43,618 bases of DNA from Burkholderiaceae bacterium (GTDB lineage Bacteria > Pseudomonadota > Gammaproteobacteria > Burkholderiales > Burkholderiaceae_D). The notes under the pieces are model-generated. The model did no database searches. It had not been told where the DNA came from and saw only the letters and a list, made by a program, of their open reading frames with translations. The translations under genes were made by a program, and so were the position numbers. Each line of letters starts with the position of its first letter. Position 1 is the first letter of the stretch. Shown one piece after another: positions 24,981-33,146 of the stretch. The stretch covers positions 1 to 43,618 of the forward strand of contig JAMNXS010000017.1 of the NCBI GenBank assembly GCA_023653025.1, given 5' to 3'.

Positions 24981-26024
24981 ATGGATATCAACGGAAAGAA
25001 AGTCACGCTGCACGACATGACGCTGCGCGATGGCATGCATCCGAAGCGCCACCTGATGACGATCGAGCAGATGAAGTCGATCGCGCAGGGCCTCGACAAC
25101 GCGGGCGTGCCGCTGATCGAAGTCACGCACGGCGACGGTCTCGGCGGCTCGTCGGTCAACTACGGCTTCCCGGCGCACACCGACGAAGAATATCTTGGCG
25201 CGGTGATCCCGCTGATGAAGCAGGCGAAGGTATCGGCGCTGCTGCTGCCCGGCATCGGCACCGTCGATCACCTGAAGATGGCGCATTCGCTGGGCGTACA
25301 CACGATCCGCGTTGCAACCCACTGCACCGAGGGCGACGTGGCCGAACAGCACATCACAATGGCGCGCAAGATGGCGATGGATACCGTCGGCTTCCTGATG
25401 ATGGCGCACATGAATACACCCGAGGGCCTGGTGAAGCAGGCCAAGCTGATGGAGAGCTACGGCGCCAATTGCATCTACGTGACCGACTCGGCCGGCTACA
25501 TGCTGCCGGACGATGTGCGCGTGCGGATCGACGCGGTGCGGCAGGCGCTGAAGCCGGAGACCGAGCTCGGTTTCCACGGCCACCACAACATGGCCATGGG
25601 CGTGGCGAACTCGATCGCCGCGATCGAGGCCGGCGCGAACCGCATCGACGCCGCGGCGGCCGGTCTTGGAGCAGGCGCCGGCAACACGCCGCTCGAGGTA
25701 CTGGTCGCGGTGCTCGACCGCATGGGCGTGCAGAGCGGCATCGATGTCTGGAAAATCCAGGACGTGGCGGAGGATCTGGTGGTGCCGATCATGGATTTCC
25801 CGATCCGCATCGACCGCGATGCGCTGACGCTTGGCTATGCAGGAGTCTATGGCTCCTTCCTGCTGTTTGCCAAACGCGCCGAGGCGAAGTACGGCATCCC
25901 GGCCCGCGAGCTGCTGATCGAGCTCGGCCGGCGCAAGATGGTCGGCGGCCAGGAAGACATGATCGAGGATGCCGCGCTGACGCTGGCGCGCGAGCGCAAG
26001 GAACGCGCGGCGAAGGCCGCCTGA
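24981..26024 (+). CDS. dmpG: 4-hydroxy-2-oxovalerate aldolase
   Basis: A 347-residue aldolase with the HMG-like TIM-barrel fold: [13 protein letters not shown] near residue 12 (metal and general base region), [13 protein letters not shown], and the metal-binding [14 protein letters not shown] near 197. It splits 4-hydroxy-2-oxovalerate into pyruvate and acetaldehyde. It follows dmpF by 18 bases. Length is typical (DmpG 345). Confidence 0.96.
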   Translation: MDINGKKVTLHDMTLRDGMHPKRHLMTIEQMKSIAQGLDNAGVPLIEVTHGDGLGGSSVNYGFPAHTDEEYLGAVIPLMKQAKVSALLLPGIGTVDHLKMAHSLGVHTIRVATHCTEGDVAEQHITMARKMAMDTVGFLMMAHMNTPEGLVKQAKLMESYGANCIYVTDSAGYMLPDDVRVRIDAVRQALKPETELGFHGHHNMAMGVANSIAAIEAGANRIDAAAAGLGAGAGNTPLEVLVAVLDRMGVQSGIDVWKIQDVAEDLVVPIMDFPIRIDRDALTLGYAGVYGSFLLFAKRAEAKYGIPARELLIELGRRKMVGGQEDMIEDAALTLARERKERAAKAA

Positions 26025-26048
26025 CGCCCAACCGACGAGGAGAACGAG

Positions 26049-26240
26049 ATGCCGTTCGCACAGATCCACATGATCGAGGGCCGCACCGAAGACCAGAAGC
26101 GCGCCGTGATCGAAAAAGTCACGCAGGCGCTGCACGAGGCCGTCGGCGCACCGAAGGAAACCATCCGCATCCTGATTTCGGAAGTGCCGAGCACGAACTG
26201 GGGAATTGCGGGGCAGTCGGCGAAGGACCGGGGCCGCTGA
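26049..26240 (+). CDS. dmpI: 4-oxalocrotonate tautomerase
   Basis: A 63-residue protein, 62 after Met removal. Pro1, Arg11 and Arg39 of mature numbering are all present, as in the classic hexameric 4-OT. It converts 2-hydroxymuconate to 2-oxohex-3-enedioate. A GAGGAG ribosome site precedes it. It is the last gene of the lower-pathway unit; roughly 220 bases without an obvious gene follow. Confidence 0.95.
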   Translation: MPFAQIHMIEGRTEDQKRAVIEKVTQALHEAVGAPKETIRILISEVPSTNWGIAGQSAKDRGR

Positions 26241-26365
26241 CGTCGGATTGGAAGCAGAGCGGCGCCGAATCATCTCGACGTTCAGGCAAGCGACATCACG
26301 CTCGACTTTTCTCCTTCCGACATAGCCATGGAATGAACTCCTGTGCGTGAATGAACGAGTCATGC

Positions 26366-26384
26366 GCCGGGCAGCGCGCCCGGC
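26366..26384 (+). terminator. Possible hairpin after the meta operon
   Basis: GCCGGGCAGCGCGCCCGGC folds as a seven-base stem with a five-base loop, 126 bases after dmpI. No T-run follows, so a Rho-independent terminator is not established; it may be only a stable hairpin. Confidence 0.3.
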
Positions 26385-26401
26385 CTGGATGCAGCCCGTC
26401 T

Positions 26402-26410
26402 TGGTACAAT
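26402..26410 (+). promoter_or_regulatory. Extended -10 promoter for the 41-residue protein and TauE/SafE genes
   Basis: TGGTACAAT fits an extended -10 element (TGnTAnAAT type) with no clear -35. It is 51 bases upstream of the ATG at 26461 and 162 bases after dmpI, which fits a separate transcription unit. Confidence 0.45.
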
Positions 26411-26460
26411 CCGGGCAGCCTTGCGAGCCCCGTGGCCCCACACACCCGTGCAGACCGCCG

Positions 26461-26586
26461 ATGGACAACCCCTACCTGATACCGCTGCTCGTCTCCCTGA
26501 TCGCCGCCATGACCATCGGGGCGATCGCACTGATCGCCTATCTGCTGCGCGGCAGTCGGGAAGAGCAGGACCAGGACAACGAGTAA
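26461..26586 (+). CDS. Small single-pass membrane protein
   Basis: A 41-residue protein made of a short N-terminus (MDNPYL), one hydrophobic helix (residues 6-29) and an acidic/charged tail (RGSREEQDQDNE). It ends eight bases before the TauE/SafE gene, so it is probably cotranscribed with it and may be an accessory peptide. The open frame extends further upstream, but this ATG follows the likely promoter and starts the membrane segment. No family recognised. Confidence 0.5.
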   Translation: MDNPYLIPLLVSLIAAMTIGAIALIAYLLRGSREEQDQDNE

Positions 26587-26594
26587 GCTTACCG

Positions 26595-27371
26595 ATGCAA
26601 TTGACTGATGCACTGCTGGTGGCTGGCGGGGCTTTCTTGGCCGGCGGCATGAATGCCATGGCCGGCGGCGGCACCTTCTTTTCGTTCCCTGCAATGCTGA
26701 TGGCCGGCGTGCCGCCTGTGGCCGCGAATGCCAGCAATACCGTCGCGCTGTGGCCGGCCTCGTTATCGAGCGCGTGGGCCTATCGCCGCGAAGCGATGCG
26801 CCATGGCCGCTGGGCGGCTTTGCTGGCGGTGGTCTCGGTCATCGGCGGCCTGCTCGGCGGCCTGCTGCTGCTGGCGATTTCGAACGAAACCTTCATGCGG
26901 CTGATACCGTGGTTGCTGCTGGTGGCCACGACGCTGTTCGCGTTCAGCGCGCAGATCGGCCGGCTGATCCGCTGGATCAAGGCGCACATGAAGATCGCGC
27001 CGGCCGACCAGCCGGGCAGCGCCGGCGGCGCGCTGTTCCAGCTGGCCGTGGCGATCTACGGCGGCTTTTTCGGCGCCGGCATGGGTATCCTGACGCTGGC
27101 GGCGCTCTCGATCCAGGGCTTCGAGGACATCCAGGAAATCAATGCGCTGAAGAACCTGACCTCGGCCATGAACTACACGGTGGCGGCTGCGACCTTCATC
27201 ATCGCCGGCGCGATCAGCTGGCCGCATACGCTGGTGGCGCTCGTCACGGCCGCCATCGGCGGCTATGTCGGCGCGGCTTTCGCGCGCAAGCTGCCGGCGA
27301 TCTGGCTCAAGCGACTGGTGATCGCTGTCGGCGCCTCGCTGACCGTGATTTACTTCATCAAGACGGCCTGA
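26595..27371 (+). CDS. TauE/SafE family membrane permease
   Basis: A 258-residue integral membrane protein with about seven to eight helices and the two family repeats: AGGMNAMAGGGTFFSFP near residue 14 followed by NASNTVALWPASL, and YGGFFGAGMGILTL near 155. TauE/SafE proteins are thought to export sulfite, sulfoacetate or other small anions. The substrate here is unknown and no sulfur genes are nearby. It directly follows the 41-residue protein. Confidence 0.88.
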   Translation: MQLTDALLVAGGAFLAGGMNAMAGGGTFFSFPAMLMAGVPPVAANASNTVALWPASLSSAWAYRREAMRHGRWAALLAVVSVIGGLLGGLLLLAISNETFMRLIPWLLLVATTLFAFSAQIGRLIRWIKAHMKIAPADQPGSAGGALFQLAVAIYGGFFGAGMGILTLAALSIQGFEDIQEINALKNLTSAMNYTVAAATFIIAGAISWPHTLVALVTAAIGGYVGAAFARKLPAIWLKRLVIAVGASLTVIYFIKTA

Positions 27372-27463
27372 TCTTCCGCAGACGGCGGGCTTGATCCTGC
27401 CCAAGACCGGCAAAATTTGACGGCGAACAATCGCTTCATCGACTATCCGCACGGAGGATGATC

Positions 27464-28189
27464 ATGAAGCGAATCATCGCCGGGTTGCCGGCCGCCCTGG
27501 CGCTGCTGGCCACCCTGCCCGCCGCCGCACAACAAGCAGGCGACACGATCCTGAACCTCGGCATCGCGCACATCGTGCCCGACGCTAGCCTGAGTCCGGT
27601 CAGTTCGGCCGGCACACCGGCGGCCGCAGTGTTCAACCCGGCGCTGGTCGATGCGCGAGCCGATATCGCCAGCACCACCACCGCGTCGTTCAGCGTGATG
27701 CACATGTTCACCGACCATCTCGCGGCCGAACTCTCGCTCGGCGTGCCGCCGACACTGGACGTGAGCCTGTTCCTGCCGAACGGCAGCCTGCCGCAGGAGC
27801 ATCCGAACGCGGCGAAGGCCCGCGCATGGACGCCGGCCGTGGTCGGCAAATGGCTGTTCCTCGAGCCGGGCAGTCGCTGGCGTCCTTATCTGGGCCTGGG
27901 GGTCGCCTATGCGCGCTTCGACCGCATCCGCATCAACCAGTCCGATCCGCTGGTCGTCACGCTGGCCGGCGGCTCGGCCGAGCTGTCGTCGTCGTGGGCG
28001 CCGGTCTACAACGCGGGATTCATCTACCACCTCGACGACAGGTGGTCGATCAATGCGTCGGTGTCCTACCTGCCGCTGCGCACCGATGTCACGCTGACCG
28101 GCACCGGCGCCGGTGCGGGCCTGACGACGACGGGGCGGCTCGACATCAACCCGACCGACTACATCATCCGGATTGGTTACAAGTTCTAG
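27464..28189 (+). CDS. OmpW-family outer-membrane protein
   Basis: A 241-residue precursor with a signal peptide (MKRIIAGLPAALALLATLPAAAQQ) and an eight-strand beta-barrel pattern ending in YKF, the outer-membrane C-terminal signature. Typical OmpW features are the early NLGIAHIVPDASLSPV, WTPAVVGKWLF, and YLGLGVAYARF. OmpW/AlkL barrels let small hydrophobic molecules enter laterally, which would suit aromatic uptake, though the link is only positional. GGAGG lies six bases before the ATG at 27464, preferred over 27458. It shares the four bases CTAG with the stop of the convergent hydrolase gene. Confidence 0.88.
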   Translation: MKRIIAGLPAALALLATLPAAAQQAGDTILNLGIAHIVPDASLSPVSSAGTPAAAVFNPALVDARADIASTTTASFSVMHMFTDHLAAELSLGVPPTLDVSLFLPNGSLPQEHPNAAKARAWTPAVVGKWLFLEPGSRWRPYLGLGVAYARFDRIRINQSDPLVVTLAGGSAELSSSWAPVYNAGFIYHLDDRWSINASVSYLPLRTDVTLTGTGAGAGLTTTGRLDINPTDYIIRIGYKF

Positions 28190-29154
28190 GCGACGAAGCG
28201 GGCCAGCAGCGGCCGGTGGCGCTCGCGCCACGCCGCCAGCGCCAGCCCGTCGGCGTCGAACGACTCGCGCACGAAAGCCAGCGCGAGTTCGCGCGTGGCG
28301 CGCTTGAGCTCGCCGTTGCGCTGCAGCCCGCCGGTGAGGTTGCGGTCGGTGAAGACGCTGTGCGAGCCACCTTCGAAAACCGCCAGCGACTTGCGCTCGC
28401 TGCCGATCAGGTCGAAGATCGCGAGCCGGTCGCGCAGGTCGCTGTAGTAGCCGGGAATCCGGATCACGTCGTCGGTAGCCGTCACGTGCAGGCTCGGCGC
28501 GCGCACCGGCGAGAGGATGGACTGCATCGTGCGCTCGCCATAAAACGGCGGCGCGGAGATCAGAATGATTGCCTGCACACGCTCGTCCCTGAGTTCGATC
28601 GGCCGGCCGTCGCGCTCGACGCGCGCGCCGCCCAGCAGCAGCGTGGTGTTGGCGCCGTAGGAATGGCCGGCGGCGACGATGCGGTGCTCGTCGATAATGG
28701 TCGCGAGCTCGCCGCTGGTCATGCGGTCGAGCGCAAAGCGCACATCGTCGACCCGCGCCCGCGCCTCTGCCTCGGCGGCGGCACGCTGCAAGCGATCGAC
28801 GACAGAAAACGGCGCTCCCTCCCACCACACGCGGCGGTCGCTGCCGACATGCTGCAGGTGCAGGCAGGCAATCCCCTCGCTGGCCAGATAGCTGCCAAGG
28901 TAGCTGTAGCCTTCGCGCGAGCCGCCGATGCCGTGCGAGAAGACCAGCAGCGGCACGCGCTGCGGCGGCAACGGTTCGGGCAGGTAGAGCCGGGCTGGCA
29001 CGGGCCGGCGGCGCACGGCATCCGACCAGTCGCGGTCGATGACAGCCACGTTCGGCAGCCGGGTGCGGGTAGTGCAGCCGCCGCCGACCAGCGAGGCAGC
29101 ACCGAGAGCGGCGGCCGACTGCAGGAAGCGGCGGCGTGACGGGTTGGCGTTCAT
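28186..29154 (-). CDS. Exported alpha/beta hydrolase with twin-arginine and lipobox signals
   Basis: A 322-residue hydrolase. The N-terminus has a twin-arginine motif (RRRFLQ), a hydrophobic core and a lipobox-like VGGGC at about residues 23-27, so it may be a Tat-exported lipoprotein. The hydrolase part has the oxyanion stretch FSHGIGG, nucleophile elbow GHSYG, acid in TATDD and His in GGSHS. It resembles dienelactone hydrolase or PAF-acetylhydrolase-like proteins. The substrate is unknown. It converges on and touches ompW. Confidence 0.85.
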   Translation of the reverse strand: MNANPSRRRFLQSAAALGAASLVGGGCTTRTRLPNVAVIDRDWSDAVRRRPVPARLYLPEPLPPQRVPLLVFSHGIGGSREGYSYLGSYLASEGIACLHLQHVGSDRRVWWEGAPFSVVDRLQRAAAEAEARARVDDVRFALDRMTSGELATIIDEHRIVAAGHSYGANTTLLLGGARVERDGRPIELRDERVQAIILISAPPFYGERTMQSILSPVRAPSLHVTATDDVIRIPGYYSDLRDRLAIFDLIGSERKSLAVFEGGSHSVFTDRNLTGGLQRNGELKRATRELALAFVRESFDADGLALAAWRERHRPLLARFVA

Positions 29155-29169
29155 GGCCGATCCCCTGCG

Positions 29170-29253
29170 TTACGCAACGCTGGCATCGACGCCCTTGCGC
29201 AGGGTCGCGGCCGGGCTGGCCAGGGTGAAACTGACAGCGGCTGCAGGGTTCAT
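29170..29253 (-). CDS. Possible 27-residue peptide upstream of the hydrolase
   Basis: An ATG preceded by CGGAGAG at a suitable distance opens a 27-residue frame (MNPAAAVSFTL, then RKGVDASVA) that ends 15 bases before the exported hydrolase start. It could be a leader peptide or a short unannotated protein. Support is the ribosome site and position only; no homology is recognised. Confidence 0.25.
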   Translation of the reverse strand: MNPAAAVSFTLASPAATLRKGVDASVA

Positions 29254-29320
29254 CGAGCTCTCCGTCATAGACCGAATGGCGTGCCAATCATAGCAAGCGA
29301 TGGCCGCGCTCGCAGCGGGC

Positions 29321-29668
29321 TCACTTGCGCCGCAAACGCTGGCTCTTGAACGTGCGTTCGCTGAAGTCTTCCGGCTTGCTGCGTATCCATGCAACGAAAC
29401 GACTGATGTCCGAATGTGCCAGCAAGTCGTCGATCGTCGGATAGTCGCGTGCCAGTTCTTTTTCGGTCAGCAGCGCATGAATTTGCCGGTGGCAGATGCG
29501 ATGGAGCGGGACGGTTTCGCGCCCGCCCTGCGATTTGGGAACGAGGTGGTGAAGATCGAGATGCGCCGGCGTGATCGACCGGCCGCACAGCCGGCAGGCG
29601 ACCGGATCTTTTTCCGGTGCATCGACTTGTGCTGCCTCGATCAGCTTGCGACGTATGCGTCCTGCCAT
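29321..29668 (-). CDS. HNH endonuclease family protein
   Basis: A 115-residue protein with a complete zinc-HNH signature: CRLCGR near residue 26, DLHHLVPKSQGG near 39, and HRICHRQIH near 57, followed by a basic tail. Such small stand-alone HNH proteins are common; their targets are usually unknown. The open frame reaches a TTG five codons upstream, but MAGRIRR at 29668 is the better start. The terminator immediately upstream belongs to the neighbouring hypothetical gene. Confidence 0.85.
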   Translation of the reverse strand: MAGRIRRKLIEAAQVDAPEKDPVACRLCGRSITPAHLDLHHLVPKSQGGRETVPLHRICHRQIHALLTEKELARDYPTIDDLLAHSDISRFVAWIRSKPEDFSERTFKSQRLRRK

Positions 29669-29681
29669 GGCGACAGGGTAC

Positions 29682-29709
29682 AAAAAAATAGCCCGCGGCG
29701 TGCGCGGGC
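29682..29709 (-). terminator. Rho-independent terminator (leftward)
   Basis: Read on the minus strand, GCCCGCG, a five-base loop and CGCGGGC are followed by TATTTTTTTG. It lies 42 bases beyond the stop of the hypothetical gene at 29751-29948 and insulates the HNH gene. Confidence 0.85.
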
Positions 29710-29750
29710 CTAACCCGAGTCTTCGTGGCCGAAGAACAGGGAGGAGACAA

Positions 29751-29948
29751 TCAGTACTTTACTGCCAGACGGTCAACAGTATTGCGCAGAGAAGCGCGGA
29801 AATCCTTGCCCACTTCGGTCGGCGGCACCCAGCCGTGGCGGCGCCACAGCGACTGTACGCCGATGCCGGCGGCGCGGCGCGGGCGCGCGTCGGGCAGGCC
29901 GAGCGACTTCGATGTTGTTTCAATAATGGTTTTTGCACGTTCCTGCAT
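29751..29948 (-). CDS. Short basic hypothetical protein
   Basis: A 65-residue protein starting MQERAKTIIETTSKSLGL, with a basic middle (DARPRRAAGIG) and the end DRLAVKY. GGGGAG lies six bases before this ATG, so this start is chosen over one 29 codons upstream. It is bracketed by strong leftward terminators on both sides, which argues for a real monocistronic gene. No function recognised. Confidence 0.6.
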   Translation of the reverse strand: MQERAKTIIETTSKSLGLPDARPRRAAGIGVQSLWRRHGWVPPTEVGKDFRASLRNTVDRLAVKY

Positions 29949-30032
29949 GCTCTGCTCCCCAGCGGAAAATCCATTCCAGATGTCAGAACGTTTGCAAGCA
30001 TCGTGCCAGACCGGCTGACGGTTTTGCGACAC

Positions 30033-30071
30033 CAAAAAAGCACAAGGCCCGCGATTGCTCGCGGGCCTTGT
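30033..30071 (-). terminator. Rho-independent terminator of motA
   Basis: A 13-base-pair stem (30042-30054 with 30059-30071, including AAGGCCCGCGA) with a four-base loop TTGC is followed on the minus strand by a T-run (GCTTTTTTGG). It begins about 20 bases after the motA stop, so motA transcription ends here and no motB follows. Confidence 0.92.
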
Positions 30072-30091
30072 CGGTGACGGGGTCGGCTGCG

Positions 30092-30955
30092 CTACTTGCC
30101 GCGCAGACCGTCGAAGACTTCGGCGAATCCGGGCTGGTTGTGATGCGAGATCACGCCGCGCGCGGCCTCGATCACCAGCGGCAAAGGGTGGCCGCGCAAG
30201 GTGTTGACGATCATTTCGTTGATGACCTTGAACACCTGGCCATCCTCGTCAATGATCTGGCCGAGGCGGTTGGCCAAGGGGTCGAACAGCCCGTAGGCCA
30301 CGAACACTCCGAGGAAGGTGCCGACCAGCGCGGAGCCGATCAGGCCGCCGAGCACCGGCGGCGGCTGGTCGATCGCGCCCATGGTCTTGATCACGCCCAA
30401 AACGCAGGCCACGATGCCCAGCGCCGGCAGCGCGCCGGCGATCGATGCCAGCGTGCCCTGGAACTTCAGTTCGTCATGGTGGTGGGTCTTGATCGCGTTC
30501 TTCATCACGTCGTCGACCGCGTCGGCGTCAAGGTTGCCCTGCGCGATCACAACCAACCGCAGGGTGTCGCAAATCATGTGGACGATCGCGTGATCCTTCG
30601 CCAGCTTCGGGTATTCGCCGAAGATGGCCGACGAGTCGGGGTTCTCCACATGCGCTTCGAGCGCGACCGCGCCCTCCTTCTTCATCACGCTCAGCAGCTT
30701 GCCGACGAGGAGAATCAGGTCAAGGTAGTCGGATGCCTTGTAGGTCGGCCCCTTGATGCACTTGACGATGCCGCCAATGGCGCCCTTGAAGATGCCCATG
30801 CTGTTGCCGATCAGCGCTGCGCCGATCGCCGAGCCGACGATGATGAAGCCTTCGATTGGCGCAGCCTTGATGATCGGTGCCATTTTGCCGCCTGCCATGA
30901 TGTAGCCGCCGAACACGCAGCCAAACACCACCGCCAGACCCACGAAAAAAAACAT
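30092..30955 (-). CDS. motA: Flagellar motor stator protein MotA, without an adjacent motB
   Basis: A 287-residue MotA (usual about 285-295). Four membrane segments are visible: MFFFVGLAVVFGCVFGGY, APIEGFIIVGSAIGAALIG, GALPALGIVACVLGVIKTMG, and GGLIGSALVGTFLGVFVAYGLFDP, with the large cytoplasmic loop (SAIFGEYPKLAKDH region) between the second and third. It forms the proton channel of the stator with MotB. AGGAG lies six bases before the ATG at 30955; a longer frame is not supported. MotB normally follows directly, but a strong terminator is there instead. Confidence 0.92.
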   Translation of the reverse strand: MFFFVGLAVVFGCVFGGYIMAGGKMAPIIKAAPIEGFIIVGSAIGAALIGNSMGIFKGAIGGIVKCIKGPTYKASDYLDLILLVGKLLSVMKKEGAVALEAHVENPDSSAIFGEYPKLAKDHAIVHMICDTLRLVVIAQGNLDADAVDDVMKNAIKTHHHDELKFQGTLASIAGALPALGIVACVLGVIKTMGAIDQPPPVLGGLIGSALVGTFLGVFVAYGLFDPLANRLGQIIDEDGQVFKVINEMIVNTLRGHPLPLVIEAARGVISHHNQPGFAEVFDGLRGK

Positions 30956-31018
30956 CTGCTTCTCCTTGTGCAAGTCGCACTGCGCCCGGACTGGGCCGGA
31001 CGCTTGGTATCGATAGGT

Positions 31019-31045
31019 GTATCGACACAAACTCCGACAACTCAA
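31019..31045 (-). promoter_or_regulatory. Sigma-28-like (flagellar) promoter for motA
   Basis: Read on the minus strand, TTGAGTTG, an 11-base spacer and GTCGATAC resemble the FliA consensus TAAAGTTT-N11-GCCGATAA at 5 of 8 and 6 of 8 positions, including the CGATA core. It is about 64 bases upstream of the motA start, which fits a late flagellar gene. Confidence 0.5.
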
Positions 31046-31156
31046 GCAAGTTTCCGGAAGTTATTATTGCAATTGTGAAACAAACTGCCGAATAACACCA
31101 CCCTTTGACGAGGTCGGGAATGGCGGCACGCCAGATATTGCCTTGTTGAAAACGAT

Positions 31157-31357
31157 TTAGCGCAACAGGCACCAGAGGCCGACGCAGTCGCCGCTGAGCC
31201 ATTGCAGCCCGGCATCAAGTGCGGCGCCGAGCAGCATCGCGGGCATGCCGAGCCAGAGCAGGATCAGCAGCCAGCCGGCGGCAGTGAGCCTGGGCTTGCC
31301 GAGCCGGTGGCCGCGGACGGCCGGGCCTTGTCGGGACGGAGGTTGTAAAGGTTTCAT
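31157..31357 (-). CDS. Small membrane protein, unknown function
   Basis: A 66-residue protein with a basic, proline-containing N-terminus (MKPLQPPSRQG, then RGHRLGKPRL) and one or two hydrophobic segments (AAGWLLILLWLGMPAMLLG, then GLQWLSGD). The frame stays open upstream, but a TATAAT element sits nine bases before this ATG, making it the likely first codon of a nearly leaderless transcript. No family recognised. Confidence 0.45.
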   Translation of the reverse strand: MKPLQPPSRQGPAVRGHRLGKPRLTAAGWLLILLWLGMPAMLLGAALDAGLQWLSGDCVGLWCLLR

Positions 31358-31366
31358 CGGTGCTGG

Positions 31367-31372
31367 ATTATA
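31367..31372 (-). promoter_or_regulatory. -10 element (TATAAT) for the small membrane protein
   Basis: A perfect TATAAT on the minus strand ends nine bases before the ATG at 31357, so transcription would begin only a few bases from, or at, the start codon. The -35 region (TGCAGC at 17 bases) is weak. Confidence 0.45.
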
Positions 31373-31444
31373 CGGGCCGCCGGAATGGCGCTGCACCGAG
31401 GCATCGGGGCATCGAAGCCCGGAAAACACAATGAAGAATGCGGG

Positions 31445-32389
31445 ATGACAGCCAACACGGACAGCAGCATGCAGATCCTCTGGAACGACACGCCCCGCGC
31501 TGCCTGGGATGCCGCACATGCGGCGCTCGGCGCTTCGCTGCAGCAGCACTGGGCCTACGGCGAGAGCCTGGCCACGCCGCGGGTGCAGGTACATCGCGCC
31601 GAGGTGCGGATCGACGGGCGGACGGTCGCCCTCGCCCAGTTCCTGTGCCGCCGCTATGCGGGTGCGCTTGGCGTGGCGCTGTGTACGCGCGGGCCGTTGT
31701 GGACGGAAACGGTATCAGCGGCCGACTGCGCAGGAATCTATCGCGCGCTCAGGCGCTCGCTGCCGATGCGCCGGCCCCGCTTCATTCTTTTCTCGCCGGA
31801 CCTGACCAATGAGCGCGACCCGTCGCTCGCTGCGCTGACGCGCGTGCTGACCGGCTATTCGACGGTCATGCTCGACCTGACGCAATCGGCTGCCCATTTG
31901 CGCGCCGCACTGCATCCGTACTGGCGCAACCGGCTGGCCGCGGCCGAGCGTTCGGCGCTGGCTGTCATAGAGGTTGCGCCGCAGCCGGACGCTTACCGCC
32001 GGGTGCTGCAGGAGGAAATGCGACAGCGCGAGCGCAAGCGTTTTTACGCGCTGCCGCCGGCCTTCATCGACCACTACCTCGCCGCTCATGCCGACCGGCG
32101 ACAGGCGGCGCTGATCCTGCAAGCCGAGTGGCAATCGCGGCCGGTGGCGGCGATGCTGTTCCTGATCCACGGCAGCGCCGCCACCTACCAGCTAGGCTGG
32201 TCGACGCCGCAGGGGCGAGAACATAATGCACACAACCTCATCCTGTGGCGGGCGATGGGCCTGCTGCAGGAGCGCGGCGTGAGGAAGCTGGACCTCGGCG
32301 GCGTGAACACGGAAGACCTGCCGGGAATCTCGCGCTTCAAGATCAATACCGGCGGTGTCGTGGTGACCTATGCGGGGGGATTTATCTGA
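31445..32389 (+). CDS. FemAB/GNAT-like acyl- or aminoacyl-transferase
   Basis: A 314-residue protein with the double GNAT fold of FemAB-related proteins. An early SLQQHWAYGESLATPR motif, the central MLDLTQS...LHPYWRNRL region, RERKRFYALPPAFIDHYL, and the late GREHNAHNLILWRAMGLLQERG, DLGGV and SRFKINTGG segments are typical of peptidoglycan-bridge-type transferases spread in proteobacteria with unknown acceptors. The first good start is MTANTDSS at 31445 after a purine-rich stretch; an upstream extension in the same frame is not convincing. It converges with the methyltransferase gene and overlaps its end by eight bases. Confidence 0.8.
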   Translation: MTANTDSSMQILWNDTPRAAWDAAHAALGASLQQHWAYGESLATPRVQVHRAEVRIDGRTVALAQFLCRRYAGALGVALCTRGPLWTETVSAADCAGIYRALRRSLPMRRPRFILFSPDLTNERDPSLAALTRVLTGYSTVMLDLTQSAAHLRAALHPYWRNRLAAAERSALAVIEVAPQPDAYRRVLQEEMRQRERKRFYALPPAFIDHYLAAHADRRQAALILQAEWQSRPVAAMLFLIHGSAATYQLGWSTPQGREHNAHNLILWRAMGLLQERGVRKLDLGGVNTEDLPGISRFKINTGGVVVTYAGGFI

Positions 32390-33140
32390 ACGGCGCACGG
32401 TAAATCCATACGGGCTTGCCCTCGACTGCCTGTAGCCGCGCCGCCGGCGTCAGTTCGAGCGCCGGAAACTCGAGGCTGACCAGCCACGCGCCCGGCTTCA
32501 TCTCGGCACGCGCCTTCTGCACCGCGCGCGGCATGCTTTCCGGTCGCTGAAACAGATAGACCATATCGACATCGGACCAGTCGCTCTTCCACATGTCGCC
32601 CTGCCTTATGCGCGCCCACGGACAACGCAGCGCGGCCAGCGCGCGCAGCGGCCAGCTCCATTCGATGCCGGACAGTTGCGCGTCCGGATAGGCACGCCGC
32701 AGCGCGCGCAGACCGTCGCCGAGGCCGCAACCGGCATCGAGCACGAGCGCGCCGGCCGGCAACGGAGCGTGCCGCGCGAGGTCGCCGAGCGCGGCGGCGG
32801 GCGTGGGAAACAGCGGCGCATCGCGCCAGGCGTTGATCGGATAGACGAGCAGAACCAGCAGCAGCGGCAGCAGCCACGCCCAGGCGGGCAGCGCGACGCT
32901 GCCGGAGAGCAGCAGCGACAGCGGAAAACCGGCGGCAATCGCGATCCGCCGCGACAGGGTGCCGGCCAGCACGCTCAGCAACACGCCGGCGGCGGTCGCC
33001 AGTGTCACCGGCAGCCACGCCGGCAGGCCCGCGCGCAGCAGCGCGGCATGCAGCAGCCAACTGCCGCCCCAGGCGAGCAGTGCCGGCAGCGGCCAGCGCA
33101 GCAGCGCCGACGACGGGCGCGTGGTCGAAGGTGTATTCAC
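32382..33140 (-). CDS. Membrane-anchored class I methyltransferase
   Basis: A 252-residue protein starting with GTG. Residues 15-110 are hydrophobic and likely form four membrane helices; then come the SAM motif VLDAGCGLGDG, the acidic second motif GIEWSW and IRQGDMWKSDW, and VYLFQRP. It resembles SAM-dependent methyltransferases of unknown substrate with N-terminal membrane segments. The GTG at 33140 lies six bases after a perfect TATAAT, which favours a leaderless transcript; longer frames cross a short tandem repeat. It converges with the FemAB-like gene. Confidence 0.75.
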   Translation of the reverse strand: MNTPSTTRPSSALLRWPLPALLAWGGSWLLHAALLRAGLPAWLPVTLATAAGVLLSVLAGTLSRRIAIAAGFPLSLLLSGSVALPAWAWLLPLLLVLLVYPINAWRDAPLFPTPAAALGDLARHAPLPAGALVLDAGCGLGDGLRALRRAYPDAQLSGIEWSWPLRALAALRCPWARIRQGDMWKSDWSDVDMVYLFQRPESMPRAVQKARAEMKPGAWLVSLEFPALELTPAARLQAVEGKPVWIYRAPFR

Positions 33141-33146
33141 GCCGCG

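Noticed and set aside
26241-26460. Hidden gene or riboswitch between dmpI and the 41-residue gene
   Set aside because: No frame with a plausible start and composition, and no recognisable aptamer; only a hairpin and an extended -10 element were seen.
23895-26468. An 857-residue open frame on the minus strand
   Set aside because: It is a shadow of the dmpF, dmpG and dmpI genes, rich in His/Arg/Asp as such shadows are.
30956-31045. Longer N-terminus for motA
   Set aside because: The extra 30 residues are polar and cysteine/arginine-rich, unlike any MotA, and AGGAG precedes the ATG at 30955.
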